Shown here in pieces: positions 8,529 through 18,190 of a DNA stretch of 64,000 nt. Each line of letters opens with the position of its first letter. The first letter of the stretch is position 1. The position numbers were made by a program, and so were the translations under genes. This DNA is from JAJCZZ01 sp964569085. GTDB lineage: Bacteria > Gemmatimonadota > Gemmatimonadetes > Longimicrobiales > Gaopeijiaceae. Below the pieces are notes generated by a model. That model did not search any database. It was not told where the DNA came from and saw only the letters and a list, made by a program, of their open reading frames with translations. Location: positions 60,219-124,218 of the forward strand of contig CAZMTA010000010.1 of NCBI GenBank assembly GCA_964569085.1, given 5' to 3'.

Positions 8529-9623
8529 ATGGGACACGCCCTTCGAACCGTTCGATACCTCGCGAGCTGGCTCGGCGCCGGCCGGGAGGTCGAGGCCCAC
8601 GACGTCACGCTCCACCGGAACGGGACCGAGCTCGAGGCCACCTGGGTCCATCCGACCGGAGCCCGGGGTCCCCTGGGGGGCTGGGTCGTCCTCCACGGCC
8701 TCACCCGCACCGGGCGCCAGCACGCCCAGCTCCAGCGCTTCGCGGGGGCCCTGGCGGCCACCGGGAGCGGGGTGCTGATCCCGGAGGTGCCGGAGTGGCA
8801 GGAGCTGCACCTGGCGCCGGAGGCGACCCTCCCCACCGTGCGGGCCGCGCTGGACTGGATGCAGGGGGAGCCTCTCCTGGCCGGGGGACGCCGCGGACTC
8901 CTCGGGTTCTCCTTCGGCGCGCCCCAGGCGGTGGCGGCCTCCGGCGACCCGTCGGTCCGGGACGAGCTGGACGGCGTGGCGGCGTTCGGCGGCTACTGCG
9001 ACCTGGAGCGGACGATCCGTTTCCAGCTCACCGGCGAGCACGAGTGGGACGGGACCCTCCACCACCACCGCCCCGACCCGTACGGGCGGTGGATCGTGGC
9101 CGGCAACCACCTGACCGACCTCCCGGAGCACGCCGGGAAGCAGGACGCCGCCCAGGCGCTTCTGGAGCTGGCCCGGAAGGCCGGAGACGTGGGGGTCCCC
9201 TCGTGGGACCCGTCGCTGCGGCCCACCAAGGAGGCGCTCCGGGAGACGGTGGCCCCGGGGAACCGGGAGATCTTCGACTACCTGGCCGCGCCCGACGGGA
9301 CCGACCCCTCGGGCCCCCGGGCCGAGGCGCTGGCCGCGGCGCTCACCAGGGCGGCCGCCGCCCACAACCCGGCCATGGAGGTCACGGGGCGGCTGGAGGC
9401 GGTCCGGGGTCCGGTCCACCTGATCCACGGCCGGGCGGACCACCTCATCCCCTTCACCGAGGCCCACCGTCTGGCGCGGGCCCTCCCGGACGCGGCGCTG
9501 GCCCGGCTCACCGTCACCGCCCTCTTCGGGCATTCCTCCCAGGACCCCTTCCCCTGGGGGCGCGGCGCCCAGGAGGTGACCGCCTTCCTCCGAGCGATGA
9601 CCCGGATGCTGTCGGTGGTCTGA
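8529..9623 (+). CDS. Alpha/beta hydrolase
   Basis: 364 residues, with no signal peptide. The fold is shown by GGWVVLHGLTRTGRQHAQLQRFA (oxyanion strand and helix), the nucleophile elbow GFSFG, an acidic strand PVHLIHGRADHLIPF with the likely catalytic aspartate, and a late GHSSQ histidine. A long insert between elbow and acid (about residues 155-255) forms the cap. Substrate unknown; esterase or lipase-like activity is a fair guess from the fold only. The ATG at 8529 follows a 138-bp divergent region shared with the ridA-like gene. Confidence 0.85.
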   Translation: MGHALRTVRYLASWLGAGREVEAHDVTLHRNGTELEATWVHPTGARGPLGGWVVLHGLTRTGRQHAQLQRFAGALAATGSGVLIPEVPEWQELHLAPEATLPTVRAALDWMQGEPLLAGGRRGLLGFSFGAPQAVAASGDPSVRDELDGVAAFGGYCDLERTIRFQLTGEHEWDGTLHHHRPDPYGRWIVAGNHLTDLPEHAGKQDAAQALLELARKAGDVGVPSWDPSLRPTKEALRETVAPGNREIFDYLAAPDGTDPSGPRAEALAAALTRAAAAHNPAMEVTGRLEAVRGPVHLIHGRADHLIPFTEAHRLARALPDAALARLTVTALFGHSSQDPFPWGRGAQEVTAFLRAMTRMLSVV

Positions 9624-9630
9624 GGCGGGC

Positions 9631-10773
9631 TCAGGCCTCGGCCACGAGGGGCCGGACGGCGGCGCGGACCTGGAGGTCCTTGTCCTCGGCGGCCTGACGG
9701 ATCAGCTCCCGGGCGTGGGGCGTCCCGATGTTGTGGAGGGCCCGGTAGGCGGCGATGCGCACCTCGGCCGGCGGCCGGGAGAAGAAGCTCCCCACGGCGT
9801 GCTTCTCGATGGAGTTGACGGCGCCGGGGTCGCCGAGCTGGCCCAGCGCCCGCAGCACCGCGATCAGCACCTCGGGGTCGCTCTCCTGATCCAGCACCGC
9901 CAGGAGGGGCTTGAGCGCCCGCTCCACCCGGAGCTCCCCGGCGGCCATGGCGGCGGCCTGTCGGACCTCGGGGTCCGGGTCGCCGATGACGCCCTGGACC
10001 AGGAGCCCGGCGTCGTCACCGCCGAGCTTGGCCAGCGCCAGCAGCGTCTCGCGGCGGACCTTGGCCTCGGGGTGGCCCAGGCCGGTGGTCACCAGCTCCA
10101 CGGCCCGGTCCCCGCCCACGTCCCCCAGGACGGAGACGGCGTTGCGCACCACGAACCAGCGCCCGTCGGAGGTCATGTCCTCCAGGACCGGGAGCGCCTC
10201 GGGGCCCAGCGCCACCAGGACGGCCAGGTACGCCCGACGCGCCGAGCGATCCGGGGTGTCGGCCAGGGCGTCGGCCACCGCCAGGGCCATCTCGTGGCCC
10301 AGGGAGGCGCAGACGGCCACGAGCTCCTCCCGCCGGTCCTCGGCCCGGGCGGTGCCCAGGCGGGCCACGAGGCGACTGGCCACGGCCGGGCTCACCAGCT
10401 CCCGGGCCAGCTCCCGCACCTCCGGATGACCCCGTCCCTCGGGGCCCGCGAGCCGCTCCACGGCGTCGGCCAGGGGGTCGGGGCGCCCGGCCTCCCGGAG
10501 CGCCAGCCCCTGGGCCCGCACCGTGCGGGCGGCCTCGGCCCGATCGCCCGAGCCGTCCAGGTACCGCTCGACGGCCTCCGCCAGGACCTCGGGATCCGCT
10601 TCGGCGGCGGGCTCGACGGCCCGGCCGACGGGCTCGGGGACCTGGCCGGACGCCGGGGCGGCGGACCCGTCCGCGCCGTCGTCTCCGGTCCCGCCGGCTC
10701 CGGCGGGCTCGAAGAGTCGGTGGATGGAGCCGGCGATCCCGCGGGGCTCCTTCCTGGGCTCGATCTCGGTCAT
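9631..10773 (-). CDS. HEAT-repeat protein
   Basis: 380 residues. The first 60 are low-complexity and rich in Gly, Ala, Pro, Glu and Asp. From about residue 90 to the end there are helical HEAT/PBS-lyase-type repeats. The clearest are RWFVVRNAVSVLGDVGG, HPEAKVRRETLLALAKLGG, DPEVRQAAAMAAGELR, DPEVLIAVLRALGQLGD and PAEVRIAAYRALHNIGT. Such arrays are protein-binding scaffolds and no enzyme motif is visible. The ATG at 10773 is preferred because the reading frame further upstream only shadows the next gene. It lies 77 bp after the MBL-rhodanese gene and is probably cotranscribed with it. Confidence 0.85.
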   Translation of the reverse strand: MTEIEPRKEPRGIAGSIHRLFEPAGAGGTGDDGADGSAAPASGQVPEPVGRAVEPAAEADPEVLAEAVERYLDGSGDRAEAARTVRAQGLALREAGRPDPLADAVERLAGPEGRGHPEVRELARELVSPAVASRLVARLGTARAEDRREELVAVCASLGHEMALAVADALADTPDRSARRAYLAVLVALGPEALPVLEDMTSDGRWFVVRNAVSVLGDVGGDRAVELVTTGLGHPEAKVRRETLLALAKLGGDDAGLLVQGVIGDPDPEVRQAAAMAAGELRVERALKPLLAVLDQESDPEVLIAVLRALGQLGDPGAVNSIEKHAVGSFFSRPPAEVRIAAYRALHNIGTPHARELIRQAAEDKDLQVRAAVRPLVAEA

Positions 10774-10850
10774 GGGGGCGATCCGGAAGGGGAGGAGGGC
10801 CAGCCCGGAATGTACCGCCTTTCCGCGCGCCGGGGCGAGGAGCGGCGCCG

Positions 10851-12278
10851 TCAGCGGGCCACGGACTCCAGGGGGAGGCCGCGCTCGGCCCGCTCGACGA
10901 CCCCGCCCTCCACGTTGGCCACGTCGGGACGCCCCGCGGCCTGGAGCAGGCTCGTGGCGATGGCGGAGCGGGCCCCGGTCCGGCAGTAGAGGAGCACCCG
11001 GCGGTCGGTGGGAAGCTCGCCCGCGCGCTCCGGGAGCTCCCCGAGGTGGACGTGGCGCGCCCCGGGGACGTGCCCCTCGTTCCACTCCGTCTGCCGGCGC
11101 ACGTCCACCAGCACGGCCTCGCCGGCGGCCACCGCGCGCTCCGCCTCGGGCCACTCGAGGACGTGGGCCTCCTGGAGCCCACCCCGATCCTCGGCCCACC
11201 GGTCCAGGGCGTCGGGGCCGAACCACCCCTCCACGCCGTCGATCCCGATGAGGGCCAGGTCCCGGGCCGCCTCGTCGGCCCGCTCCTGCTCCTCGGCCAC
11301 CATGCGCACCGGCCGGTCGTACGGGAGGAACCAGCCGGCCCAGTTGGGGAAGGAGCCGTTCAGCGGGATGTTGATGCTCCCCGGCACGTGCCCTTCGGCG
11401 TACGCCGCCCGGGGGCGGATGTCGACGACGACCCCGTCCTCGTCCAGCGCCGACGGGAGGCGGTCGGGACCGAGGCGGGCCGGGCGGGGGAGCCCGTCCA
11501 GGAGGGGTGGGCCGTCCCGGTTCATGCGCTTCATGCGGGCGAAGTAGGTGGGCGGCTCGGGCTGGTCCTCCAGGACCCGCGCCACGAACTCGTCCTCCGT
11601 GCGGCACTGGAAGGCCCAGCTCACCAGCTTCTCGTACCCCAGGGTGGAGGTGGGCACGGCGCCCAGCGCCTTCCCGCACGCCGAGCCGGCCCCGTGCCCC
11701 GGGAGGATCTGGAGCCAGTCCGGGAAGCGCCGGAAGCGCTCCAGGGAGGCCCAGAGCTGCCGCGCCCCCTCCTCCATGGTCCCGGCCACGCCGGCGGCCT
11801 TCTCCAGGAGGTCGGGGCGGCCCACGTCGCCCACGAAGAGGAAGTCCCCGGAGAGCACGCCCATGGGCTCGTCGGAGGCGGCCCCGTCGGTCACCGCGAA
11901 GGAGATGTGCTCCGGGGTGTGGCCCGGGGTGTGGAGCACCCGGATCCGGACCTTCCCCATCTGGATCTCGTCCCCGTCGTGGACGACCCGGGCCCCGTCC
12001 TCCTCCGCGAAGCCGTAGCGCCAGTCCTCGGGCCCGTCCCCGGAGAGGAGGAGGGTGGCACCGGTGCGCCGCGCCAGCTCCCGCGAGCCGGAGAGGTAGT
12101 CGGCGTGGATGTGGGTCTCGGTGACCCACCGGATGCGCATCTCCTCCGCCTCCGCGGCGGCCAGGTACTGGCCGGCGTCGCGGTTGGGATCCACCACCAT
12201 GGCCTCGCCGGTGGCCTGGCATCCGACGAGGTAGCTGGCCTGGGCGAGCTTGTCGTCGTAGAAGCGTCGAAGCAGCAC
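10851..12278 (-). CDS. MBL-fold persulfide dioxygenase-like enzyme with two rhodanese domains
   Basis: 475 residues from GTG 12278. The start is chosen because the family begins with this LLRRFYDDKLAQASYLVGCQ segment. The metallo-beta-lactamase domain (about 1-245) has THIHADYLSG, HTPGHTPEH, GDFLFVGDVGRPDL and LPGHGAGS, the mono-iron ETHE1/CstB-like pattern. Rhodanese 1 (about 275-370) keeps DIRPRAAYAEGHVPGSINIPL but has no cysteine where the active loop should be (MVAEEQER), so it is probably structural. Rhodanese 2 (about 380-475) has the loop YCRTGARS with the catalytic cysteine. The expected role is oxidation or transfer of persulfide sulfur, for example glutathione or low-molecular-weight thiol persulfides, in the cytoplasm. 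Confidence 0.9.
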   Translation of the reverse strand: MLLRRFYDDKLAQASYLVGCQATGEAMVVDPNRDAGQYLAAAEAEEMRIRWVTETHIHADYLSGSRELARRTGATLLLSGDGPEDWRYGFAEEDGARVVHDGDEIQMGKVRIRVLHTPGHTPEHISFAVTDGAASDEPMGVLSGDFLFVGDVGRPDLLEKAAGVAGTMEEGARQLWASLERFRRFPDWLQILPGHGAGSACGKALGAVPTSTLGYEKLVSWAFQCRTEDEFVARVLEDQPEPPTYFARMKRMNRDGPPLLDGLPRPARLGPDRLPSALDEDGVVVDIRPRAAYAEGHVPGSINIPLNGSFPNWAGWFLPYDRPVRMVAEEQERADEAARDLALIGIDGVEGWFGPDALDRWAEDRGGLQEAHVLEWPEAERAVAAGEAVLVDVRRQTEWNEGHVPGARHVHLGELPERAGELPTDRRVLLYCRTGARSAIATSLLQAAGRPDVANVEGGVVERAERGLPLESVAR

Positions 12279-12409
12279 CTGCGGCCTCCGGGAAGACGGG
12301 AACGGACGGGCTTCCTTCCCAAGATAGGGCGCCGCCGCCCTCGCGAGGAACCCGCGGCGCCACGCGGCGGTACCGGCCTCACCCCCCTCCCCCGCCACCC
12401 CGCACGACC

Positions 12410-13132
12410 ATGGCCCAGGCGTCCCCCTTCTCTCCGGCCCTCTTCGACTTCTTCCGCGACCTCCGGGAGAACAACGAGAAGCCCTGGTTCGAGGCGAACC
12501 GGGCGCGCTACGACGACGACGTGCTGGAGCCGTGCAAGACCTTCGTGCTGGCCTTCCGGCCGCACCTCCGGGAGATCAGCGATCGCTTCCAGGCCGAGCC
12601 CCGGGTGCGCGGCGGCTCCCTCTTCCGGATCCACGCCAACCTGCGCTTCAACCCGGACCGGCCGCCGTACAAGGAGCACTCGGGGATCCAGTTCCGCCAC
12701 GTGGCCGGCGGCGACGTCCACGCCCCGGGCTTCTACCTCCACCTGGAGCCGGAGGGCCCGGCGGGCACGGCCCCGGGGAGCCGGGGCGGCTGCTTCCTGG
12801 GGATGGGGATGTGGCGGCCGGACCGGGACGCCCTCACCGCCGTCCGCGAGGCCATGGTGGAGGAGCCGGAGGCGTGGCGGGAGGCAGCCCACGACCCCGC
12901 CTTCCGGGAGGCCTTCGACCTGGGCGGGGAGAGCCTCAAGCGAGGCCCGGCGGGCTTCGACCGGGATCACCCCCTCATCGACGACATCAAGCGGAAGGAC
13001 TTCATCGCGGTCCATCCCCTCTCCGAGGAGGAGGTCCTGGCCGACGGCTTCGTGGAGCGCGTGGCGGGGCTGTGCCGGGAAGGCGCCCCCTTCGTGCGCT
13101 GGCTCTGCGGGGCGGTGGGCGTCCCCTTCTGA
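12410..13132 (+). CDS. DUF2461 family protein
   Basis: 240 residues. Matches the DUF2461/TIGR02453 family throughout: FDFFRDLRENNEKPWFEANRARY at the N-terminus, then GGSLFRIHANLRFNPDRPPYKEH and a later GFYLHLEP. The function of this family is not known. The end pattern (FVERVAGLCREGAPFVRWLC) is typical. It is divergent from the MBL-rhodanese gene, with 131 bp between starts. A perfect 7-bp dyad (13137-13143 / 13150-13156) follows the stop but has no T tract. Confidence 0.88.
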   Translation: MAQASPFSPALFDFFRDLRENNEKPWFEANRARYDDDVLEPCKTFVLAFRPHLREISDRFQAEPRVRGGSLFRIHANLRFNPDRPPYKEHSGIQFRHVAGGDVHAPGFYLHLEPEGPAGTAPGSRGGCFLGMGMWRPDRDALTAVREAMVEEPEAWREAAHDPAFREAFDLGGESLKRGPAGFDRDHPLIDDIKRKDFIAVHPLSEEEVLADGFVERVAGLCREGAPFVRWLCGAVGVPF

Positions 13133-13242
13133 GGGGCCGCGGGCGAGGACCCGCGGGGCGGGGCTGCGCCTTGCTCGCGCCCCGGCCGCGCCGGCATCTT
13201 CGGAGCTCTTCCAGCGCCAACGACCCACGTTCGGAGACCTCC

Positions 13243-16200
13243 ATGCGTCCGGCCTTCTCCTTCCTCGCCCGGGGCCGCGCCCTGGGCGCGCTCCTCCTCG
13301 TCCTCGCCGGGGCCCCCGGCCTCGCCGGGCAGGAGCTGGACCCCGCCGCCCTGGCGGGCATCCAGCCCCGTGAGATCGGGCCGGCGACCATGAGCGGCCG
13401 CATCGTGGACCTGGCCGTGGTCGAGGCGGACCCGCGGGTCTTCTACGTCGCCACCTCCACGGGCGGGATCTGGAAGACCACGGACAACGGCATCCGCTGG
13501 ACGCCCCAGTTCCAGGACCAGGCCGTCCACTCCATGGGCGACATCGCCGTGCATCAGTCCGACACCGCCATCGTCTGGGCCGGAACCGGCGAGCGGGCCA
13601 GCCGCCAGAGCTCCGGCTGGGGGGACGGCGTCTACAAGTCCACCGACGGGGGGACGACGTGGACCCACGTGGGGCTCGACGAGTCGCACCACGTCGGGCG
13701 CATCACCCTGCACCCCGAGGACACGGACGTGGCCTACGTGGCCGCCATGGGCCACCTCTGGGGACCCAACGAGGAGGACCGGGGGCTGTTCCGCACCACC
13801 GACGGAGGCGAGAGCTGGGAGCGGATCCTCTACGTGGACGAGCGGACCGGCGCGGTGGACGTGCGCATGGACCCGGAGAACCCGGACGTCCTCTACGCCG
13901 CCATGTACCAGCGGGAGCGGCGGCCGTGGGGCTTCCACGGCGGCGGGCCCGGGAGCGGCCTCTACAAGAGCACGGACGGGGGCGACTCCTGGACGAAGCT
14001 CACCAACTCCGGGCTGGACAACGGCCTCCCCACCGGGGACATCGGCCGCATCGGGATCGACGTCTACCGCGCCGATCCGCGCATCGTCTACGCCAGCGTC
14101 GAGCAGGGAGAGCGGTACAACGCCTCCACCGCCTACCAGCAGCGTGAGGCCGGGCTCTACCGCTCCGAGGACCGGGGCGAGACGTGGGAGCTCATGAGCG
14201 ACTGGAACCCCCGCCCCATGTACGCCTCCCAGCCGCTGGTCGACCCCAACGACGACCAGCGCGTCTACCAGCTCAACGCCTACTCCTACTCCGACGACGG
14301 CGGCCGGACCTTCACCGTGCCCCGGGAGCACCGGACCCACGGGGACGACCGCCTGGTGTGGGTGAACCCGCACGACTCCCGTCACGTCATGAAGGCCGAC
14401 GACGGCGGGCTCGGCATCAGCTACGACCGGGGGGACCACTTCCTCTACGTGACCAACCTCCCGGTGAGCCAGTGGTACCGGGTGAGCGTGGACATGGCCC
14501 ACCCCTACAACGTGTACGGCGGGCTCCAGGACAACGGGTCGTGGCGCGGGCCCAACCAGGTCTACCGCTCCGAGGGGATCCTCAACGAGGACTGGACGAA
14601 GTGGGGCGGAGGCGACGGCTTCCTGACGCTCGTGGACACCACGGACAACCGCACCGCCTACGTGGAGAGCCAGTACCTGGGGCTCAACCGCAACGACCTC
14701 GTCACGGGCGAGGAGCGGAACATCCGCCCCAACCAGCCCGAGGGCTTCATCGGGCCCCGGCGGAACTGGACCACGTGGCCGGACCTCGGGAACCCGGAAC
14801 AGCGGCTGGGCAACGCCATGCCCCCTGGGAACTGGGACGGACCGTTCATCATCAGCCCCCACGACAACAACACCCTCTACGCGGGGCTGAACGAGCTCTA
14901 CAAGAGCACGGACCGGGGCGACTCCTGGATCGCGCTGGGCGACCTCACCACGGGCACGGACCGGCGCACGCTCGAGATCATGGACCAGGAGCCCGACTCC
15001 TTCGTCCTCTCGCTGGACGACGGCATCCCGTACTGGCCGACGCTGACCGCGGTGGCCGAGTCCGAGCACGTCCCCGGCGTGCTCTACGTGGGCACCGACG
15101 ACGGCCAGGTGCAGGTGTCCCGTGACGACGGCCGGAGCTGGACGAACGTCACGGACCGCCTTCCCGGCGCGCCGGAGATGATGTGGGTGAACGCCATCCA
15201 CCCCTCCAAGCACGTGGAAGGCCGCCTCTACCTGGCGGCCAACAACTACCGCAACGACGACTACGCCAACTACGCGTGGCGCTCCGACGACCACGGCACG
15301 ACGTGGGTGAGCGTGGTGGGCGACCTCCCCGCCGAGCACGTGGTCCGGGTGGTCCGCGACGACCAGCGGAACCCCGACGTCCTCTGGGCGGCCACCGAGT
15401 TCGGGGCCTTCTGGAGCCCCGACGGAGGCGCGAGCTGGCACGAGCTGGACGCCGGCTTCCCCACGGTGGCCGTGAACGACCTGGTGGTGCACCCCCGGGA
15501 CAACGACCTGGTCCTGGCGACCCACGGCCGGGGGGTGTGGATCTACGACCAGGTCAACGCCTTCCAGGAGCTCACGCCGGAGGTGGCCGCCTCGGCGGCG
15601 CACCTCTTCACCATGGAGCCCGCCGAGCAGATCCGGTACCGGAGCCACCGGGCCCACACGGGCAACATGATCTTCGAGGGGGAGAACCCCCCGGAGGGAG
15701 CCCTCGTGGACTACTGGCTGGGCTCGGGCGGCGGGGACGTCTCCCTGACCGTCCACGACGCCCGGGGGACCCGGGTGGCGTCGCTGGAGGCGGCCACGGA
15801 GCGGGGGCTGAACCGGGTGGTCTGGGACCTGCGCCACGACGTGGCCGGCGCCGAGGACGTGGACATGGGCTTCCGGGGCCGGCTGCGCGGGCCGCTGGTG
15901 GTCCCCGGGCTCTACACCGTCCGGCTCCGGGCCGGGGGCGCGACCTCCGAGCAGGTGGTGCGGGTGAAGGAGGACCCGAGGATCGAGGTGGAACCGCGGA
16001 TCCGGGCGCAGTGGACCGCCACCCTCCTGGAGATCACCGCCACGCTGGTGGAGGCCCAGGGGCTGTCCTCCGAGGTCGAGGAGGCCGTGGAGCGCATCGA
16101 CGAGGGAGAGGTGGACCCGTCCGACGCCGTGGAGGCCGAGGTCCGGGACCTGAGCCGGGAGCTGGACGAGGTGGCCTCGCGCCTCTCGGGCCTGATGCGC

Positions 16201-16323
16201 AACGCCGGTGACTGGGTCGGCCCGCTCTCCGCCGACGACGCCTCCCAGAAGGCGTTCCTGGAGGGCATGCTCGCCACGCTGCGCGCCGAGTGGCGCGCCG
16301 TGCGCGGCCGGGTGGAGGGGTAG
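13243..16323 (+). CDS. Secreted VPS10/sortilin-like Asp-box (BNR) repeat protein
   Basis: 1,026 residues with a signal peptide (ALGALLLVLAGAPGLAGQ). There are about ten Asp-box units of the S-x-D-x-G-x-x-W kind, for example KTTDNGIRW, KSTDGGTTW, RTTDGGESW, KSTDGGDSW, RSEDRGETW, VSRDDGRSW and SPDGGASW. They span roughly residues 70-760 and imply one or two beta-propellers like those of sortilin or photosynthesis-stability factors. After about residue 790 a beta-sandwich (RVVWDLRHD, PGLYTVRLRAGG) and a helical tail follow. Such proteins are often labelled glycosyl hydrolases, but no catalytic residues are evident. The large number of similar genes in Gemmatimonadota suggests a periplasmic or surface binding role. 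The upstream frame is open, but the ATG at 13243 gives the export signal. Confidence 0.87.
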   Translation: MRPAFSFLARGRALGALLLVLAGAPGLAGQELDPAALAGIQPREIGPATMSGRIVDLAVVEADPRVFYVATSTGGIWKTTDNGIRWTPQFQDQAVHSMGDIAVHQSDTAIVWAGTGERASRQSSGWGDGVYKSTDGGTTWTHVGLDESHHVGRITLHPEDTDVAYVAAMGHLWGPNEEDRGLFRTTDGGESWERILYVDERTGAVDVRMDPENPDVLYAAMYQRERRPWGFHGGGPGSGLYKSTDGGDSWTKLTNSGLDNGLPTGDIGRIGIDVYRADPRIVYASVEQGERYNASTAYQQREAGLYRSEDRGETWELMSDWNPRPMYASQPLVDPNDDQRVYQLNAYSYSDDGGRTFTVPREHRTHGDDRLVWVNPHDSRHVMKADDGGLGISYDRGDHFLYVTNLPVSQWYRVSVDMAHPYNVYGGLQDNGSWRGPNQVYRSEGILNEDWTKWGGGDGFLTLVDTTDNRTAYVESQYLGLNRNDLVTGEERNIRPNQPEGFIGPRRNWTTWPDLGNPEQRLGNAMPPGNWDGPFIISPHDNNTLYAGLNELYKSTDRGDSWIALGDLTTGTDRRTLEIMDQEPDSFVLSLDDGIPYWPTLTAVAESEHVPGVLYVGTDDGQVQVSRDDGRSWTNVTDRLPGAPEMMWVNAIHPSKHVEGRLYLAANNYRNDDYANYAWRSDDHGTTWVSVVGDLPAEHVVRVVRDDQRNPDVLWAATEFGAFWSPDGGASWHELDAGFPTVAVNDLVVHPRDNDLVLATHGRGVWIYDQVNAFQELTPEVAASAAHLFTMEPAEQIRYRSHRAHTGNMIFEGENPPEGALVDYWLGSGGGDVSLTVHDARGTRVASLEAATERGLNRVVWDLRHDVAGAEDVDMGFRGRLRGPLVVPGLYTVRLRAGGATSEQVVRVKEDPRIEVEPRIRAQWTATLLEITATLVEAQGLSSEVEEAVERIDEGEVDPSDAVEAEVRDLSRELDEVASRLSGLMRNAGDWVGPLSADDASQKAFLEGMLATLRAEWRAVRGRVEG

Positions 16324-16327
16324 CCCG

Positions 16328-16678
16328 GTGCCCGTGCACACGAGGGACGCGGACGGATTCCTCCACCTGGTGGTCGACGGGGACTTCACCCCCGGCGAGA
16401 TCCAGCGGGTGGGCAGCTCCGGGCTCGGCGGGCTGGACCGCCCCGCCCTGCTCCTGGACTTCTCCGGAGCGGCGGGCGTGGAGCGGAAGGAGGCCCGGGA
16501 CTTCGAGGGCATGGCCGCCTTCCTGGGGGGCCTCGCCCACCAGGGCCGCCTGGCCCTCCTGACGCCCGCCCCGGCCGCGGCGCTCATGGAGGACGTGGCG
16601 AAGCGGGCGGAGAACCACGGGCTGGACGCCCGCGTCTTCCGCACCCGGGCCGAGGCGGCCGCCTGGCTCGAGGACTGA
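16328..16678 (+). CDS. SpoIIAA-like (STAS-fold) protein
   Basis: 116 residues from GTG 16328, four bases after the BNR gene's stop. The pattern of FLHLVVDGDFTPGEIQRV, RPALLLDFSGAAGVERKEARDF and a final helix rich in Ala and Glu resembles the SpoIIAA-like/STAS superfamily. No phosphorylatable serine in the anti-sigma antagonist position is obvious. Function unknown. Close spacing suggests cotranscription with the BNR gene and perhaps the amidohydrolase that follows 22 bp later. Confidence 0.65.
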   Translation: MPVHTRDADGFLHLVVDGDFTPGEIQRVGSSGLGGLDRPALLLDFSGAAGVERKEARDFEGMAAFLGGLAHQGRLALLTPAPAAALMEDVAKRAENHGLDARVFRTRAEAAAWLED

Positions 16679-16700
16679 ACCCGATTCCCGGGAGGGGACG

Positions 16701-18095
16701 ATGACGAAGTGGACGAAGCTGGCGGCCGTGGCCGTCGTGGCCCTGGGGGCCGGATCCTGCGCCACGGGGGGCGCGGCCCTGCAGGCCGACGCCGTGGTGT
16801 TCGAGGACGTGACCGTGGTGGACCCCGTCACCGAGACCCTCGTGCCCGGACGGACGGTGGTGGTGGAGGCGGGGGTGGTCACCCGGGTGGACGAGGCCGG
16901 GACCGTCGACGTCGGCGGGGCCACGGTGATCCCCGGCAGGGGCCGCTACCTCATGCCCGGCCTGGCGGAGATGCACGCCCACGTGCCTCCGGTGGCCGAT
17001 CCCCCCCGGGAGCTCCTGGAGGACTACATGTTCCTCTACCTGGCCAACGGCGTCACCACCATCCGGGGCATGCTGGGCGCCCCGTACCAGATCGAGCTGG
17101 CCGACGAGCTGGAGCGGGGCGACCTGTTCGGGCCCACCTTCTACGTGGGCGCCCCCTCCATCAACGGGAACAGCGCCCCCACCCCCGCCGACGCCGAGCG
17201 GCTCATCCGGGCCCACGCCGCCGCGGGCTACGACCTCCAGAAGATCCACCCCGGGGTGTCGCGGGCGGCCTGGGACCGGATGGTGGAGGCGGGCCGGGAC
17301 GTGGGGCTGACCTGGGGTGGCCACGTCCCCACCGACGTGGGGCTGCTGCATGCCCTGGAGACGGGCATGTCCACCGTGGACCACCTGGACGGCTACGTCC
17401 GGGCGGTGGCCGGGGACGACGTGCAATCGCAGGTCAACGCCGGCCAGATCGACCTGGCCGGGCTGTCCGACGACCCCGCCGCCTACGACGCGGTCCTCGA
17501 CCGGGTGGTGGCGGCCAGCCTGGAGGCCGACGTCTACGTGGTCCCCACCATGTACCTCTGGGAGAACATCTACCGCGGCTCGGACCCCCAGGGCTTCCTG
17601 GACCTCCCGGAGATGCGCTACGTGTCCCCGGAGCAGCGGGAGGCGTGGCGGCGGCAGGGCTCCGGCGGCCCCCAGGGCACCGAGGCGGAGCTGACGCGGT
17701 TCTTCGATCTGCGGAACCACATCCTGGAGCGGCTGGCCGACTCGGGCGTCGGGATCCTCATGGGCACCGACTCCCCGCAGCTCTACAACGTCCCGGGCTT
17801 CGCGCTGCACCGGGAGATCGACTACATGGAGGCCGCCGGGATGACCCCGTGGCAGATCCTGCGGAGCGGAACCACGGAGGTGGCGTCGTACGTGGCGGAC
17901 CACCTGGGGCTCGACGGGAGCTTCGGCCGGGTGGCGGTCGGCCATCGGGCCGACCTGGTCCTCCTGGAGGAGAACCCCGTGGACGACCTGGACAACCTGA
18001 CCACCCGGGTGGGCGTCATGGCCCGGGGGCGGTGGCTCCCGGCCGCCGAGATCGAGGCCGGGCTGGCGGCGCTGGCGGAGAAGCACGCCCGGTAG
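16701..18095 (+). CDS. Amidohydrolase-superfamily lipoprotein
   Basis: 464 residues. The N-terminus has a lipobox (VALGAGSCA), so the enzyme is probably anchored in the periplasm. Metal site elements are the HxH strand GLAEMHAHVP, the lysine strand YDLQKIHPG, GGHVP, TVDHLDGY and the late GTDSPQ aspartate. These fit imidazolonepropionase/prolidase-like amidohydrolases that hydrolyse amide or peptide-like bonds. The substrate is not predictable. The gene has a good purine-rich ribosome site (GGGAGGGG) just upstream. A GC-rich hairpin follows the stop. Confidence 0.9.
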   Translation: MTKWTKLAAVAVVALGAGSCATGGAALQADAVVFEDVTVVDPVTETLVPGRTVVVEAGVVTRVDEAGTVDVGGATVIPGRGRYLMPGLAEMHAHVPPVADPPRELLEDYMFLYLANGVTTIRGMLGAPYQIELADELERGDLFGPTFYVGAPSINGNSAPTPADAERLIRAHAAAGYDLQKIHPGVSRAAWDRMVEAGRDVGLTWGGHVPTDVGLLHALETGMSTVDHLDGYVRAVAGDDVQSQVNAGQIDLAGLSDDPAAYDAVLDRVVAASLEADVYVVPTMYLWENIYRGSDPQGFLDLPEMRYVSPEQREAWRRQGSGGPQGTEAELTRFFDLRNHILERLADSGVGILMGTDSPQLYNVPGFALHREIDYMEAAGMTPWQILRSGTTEVASYVADHLGLDGSFGRVAVGHRADLVLLEENPVDDLDNLTTRVGVMARGRWLPAAEIEAGLAALAEKHAR

Positions 18096-18101
18096 GATCG
18101 G

Positions 18102-18131
18102 CGGGGCGCCCTCCGTCGAGGGGGCGCCCCG
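18102..18131 (+). terminator. Stem-loop after amidohydrolase gene
   Basis: Perfect 10-bp arms CGGGGCGCCC/GGGCGCCCCG around a 10-base loop, starting 6 bases after the stop codon. No T run follows. A terminator-like or stabilising 3' hairpin is the likely role. Confidence 0.45.
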
Positions 18132-18190
18132 AATCCGCCGCGCCCGGCCCACCGTAGGGATCGCCGAACCCTTCCACCCGGAGGCCCACG

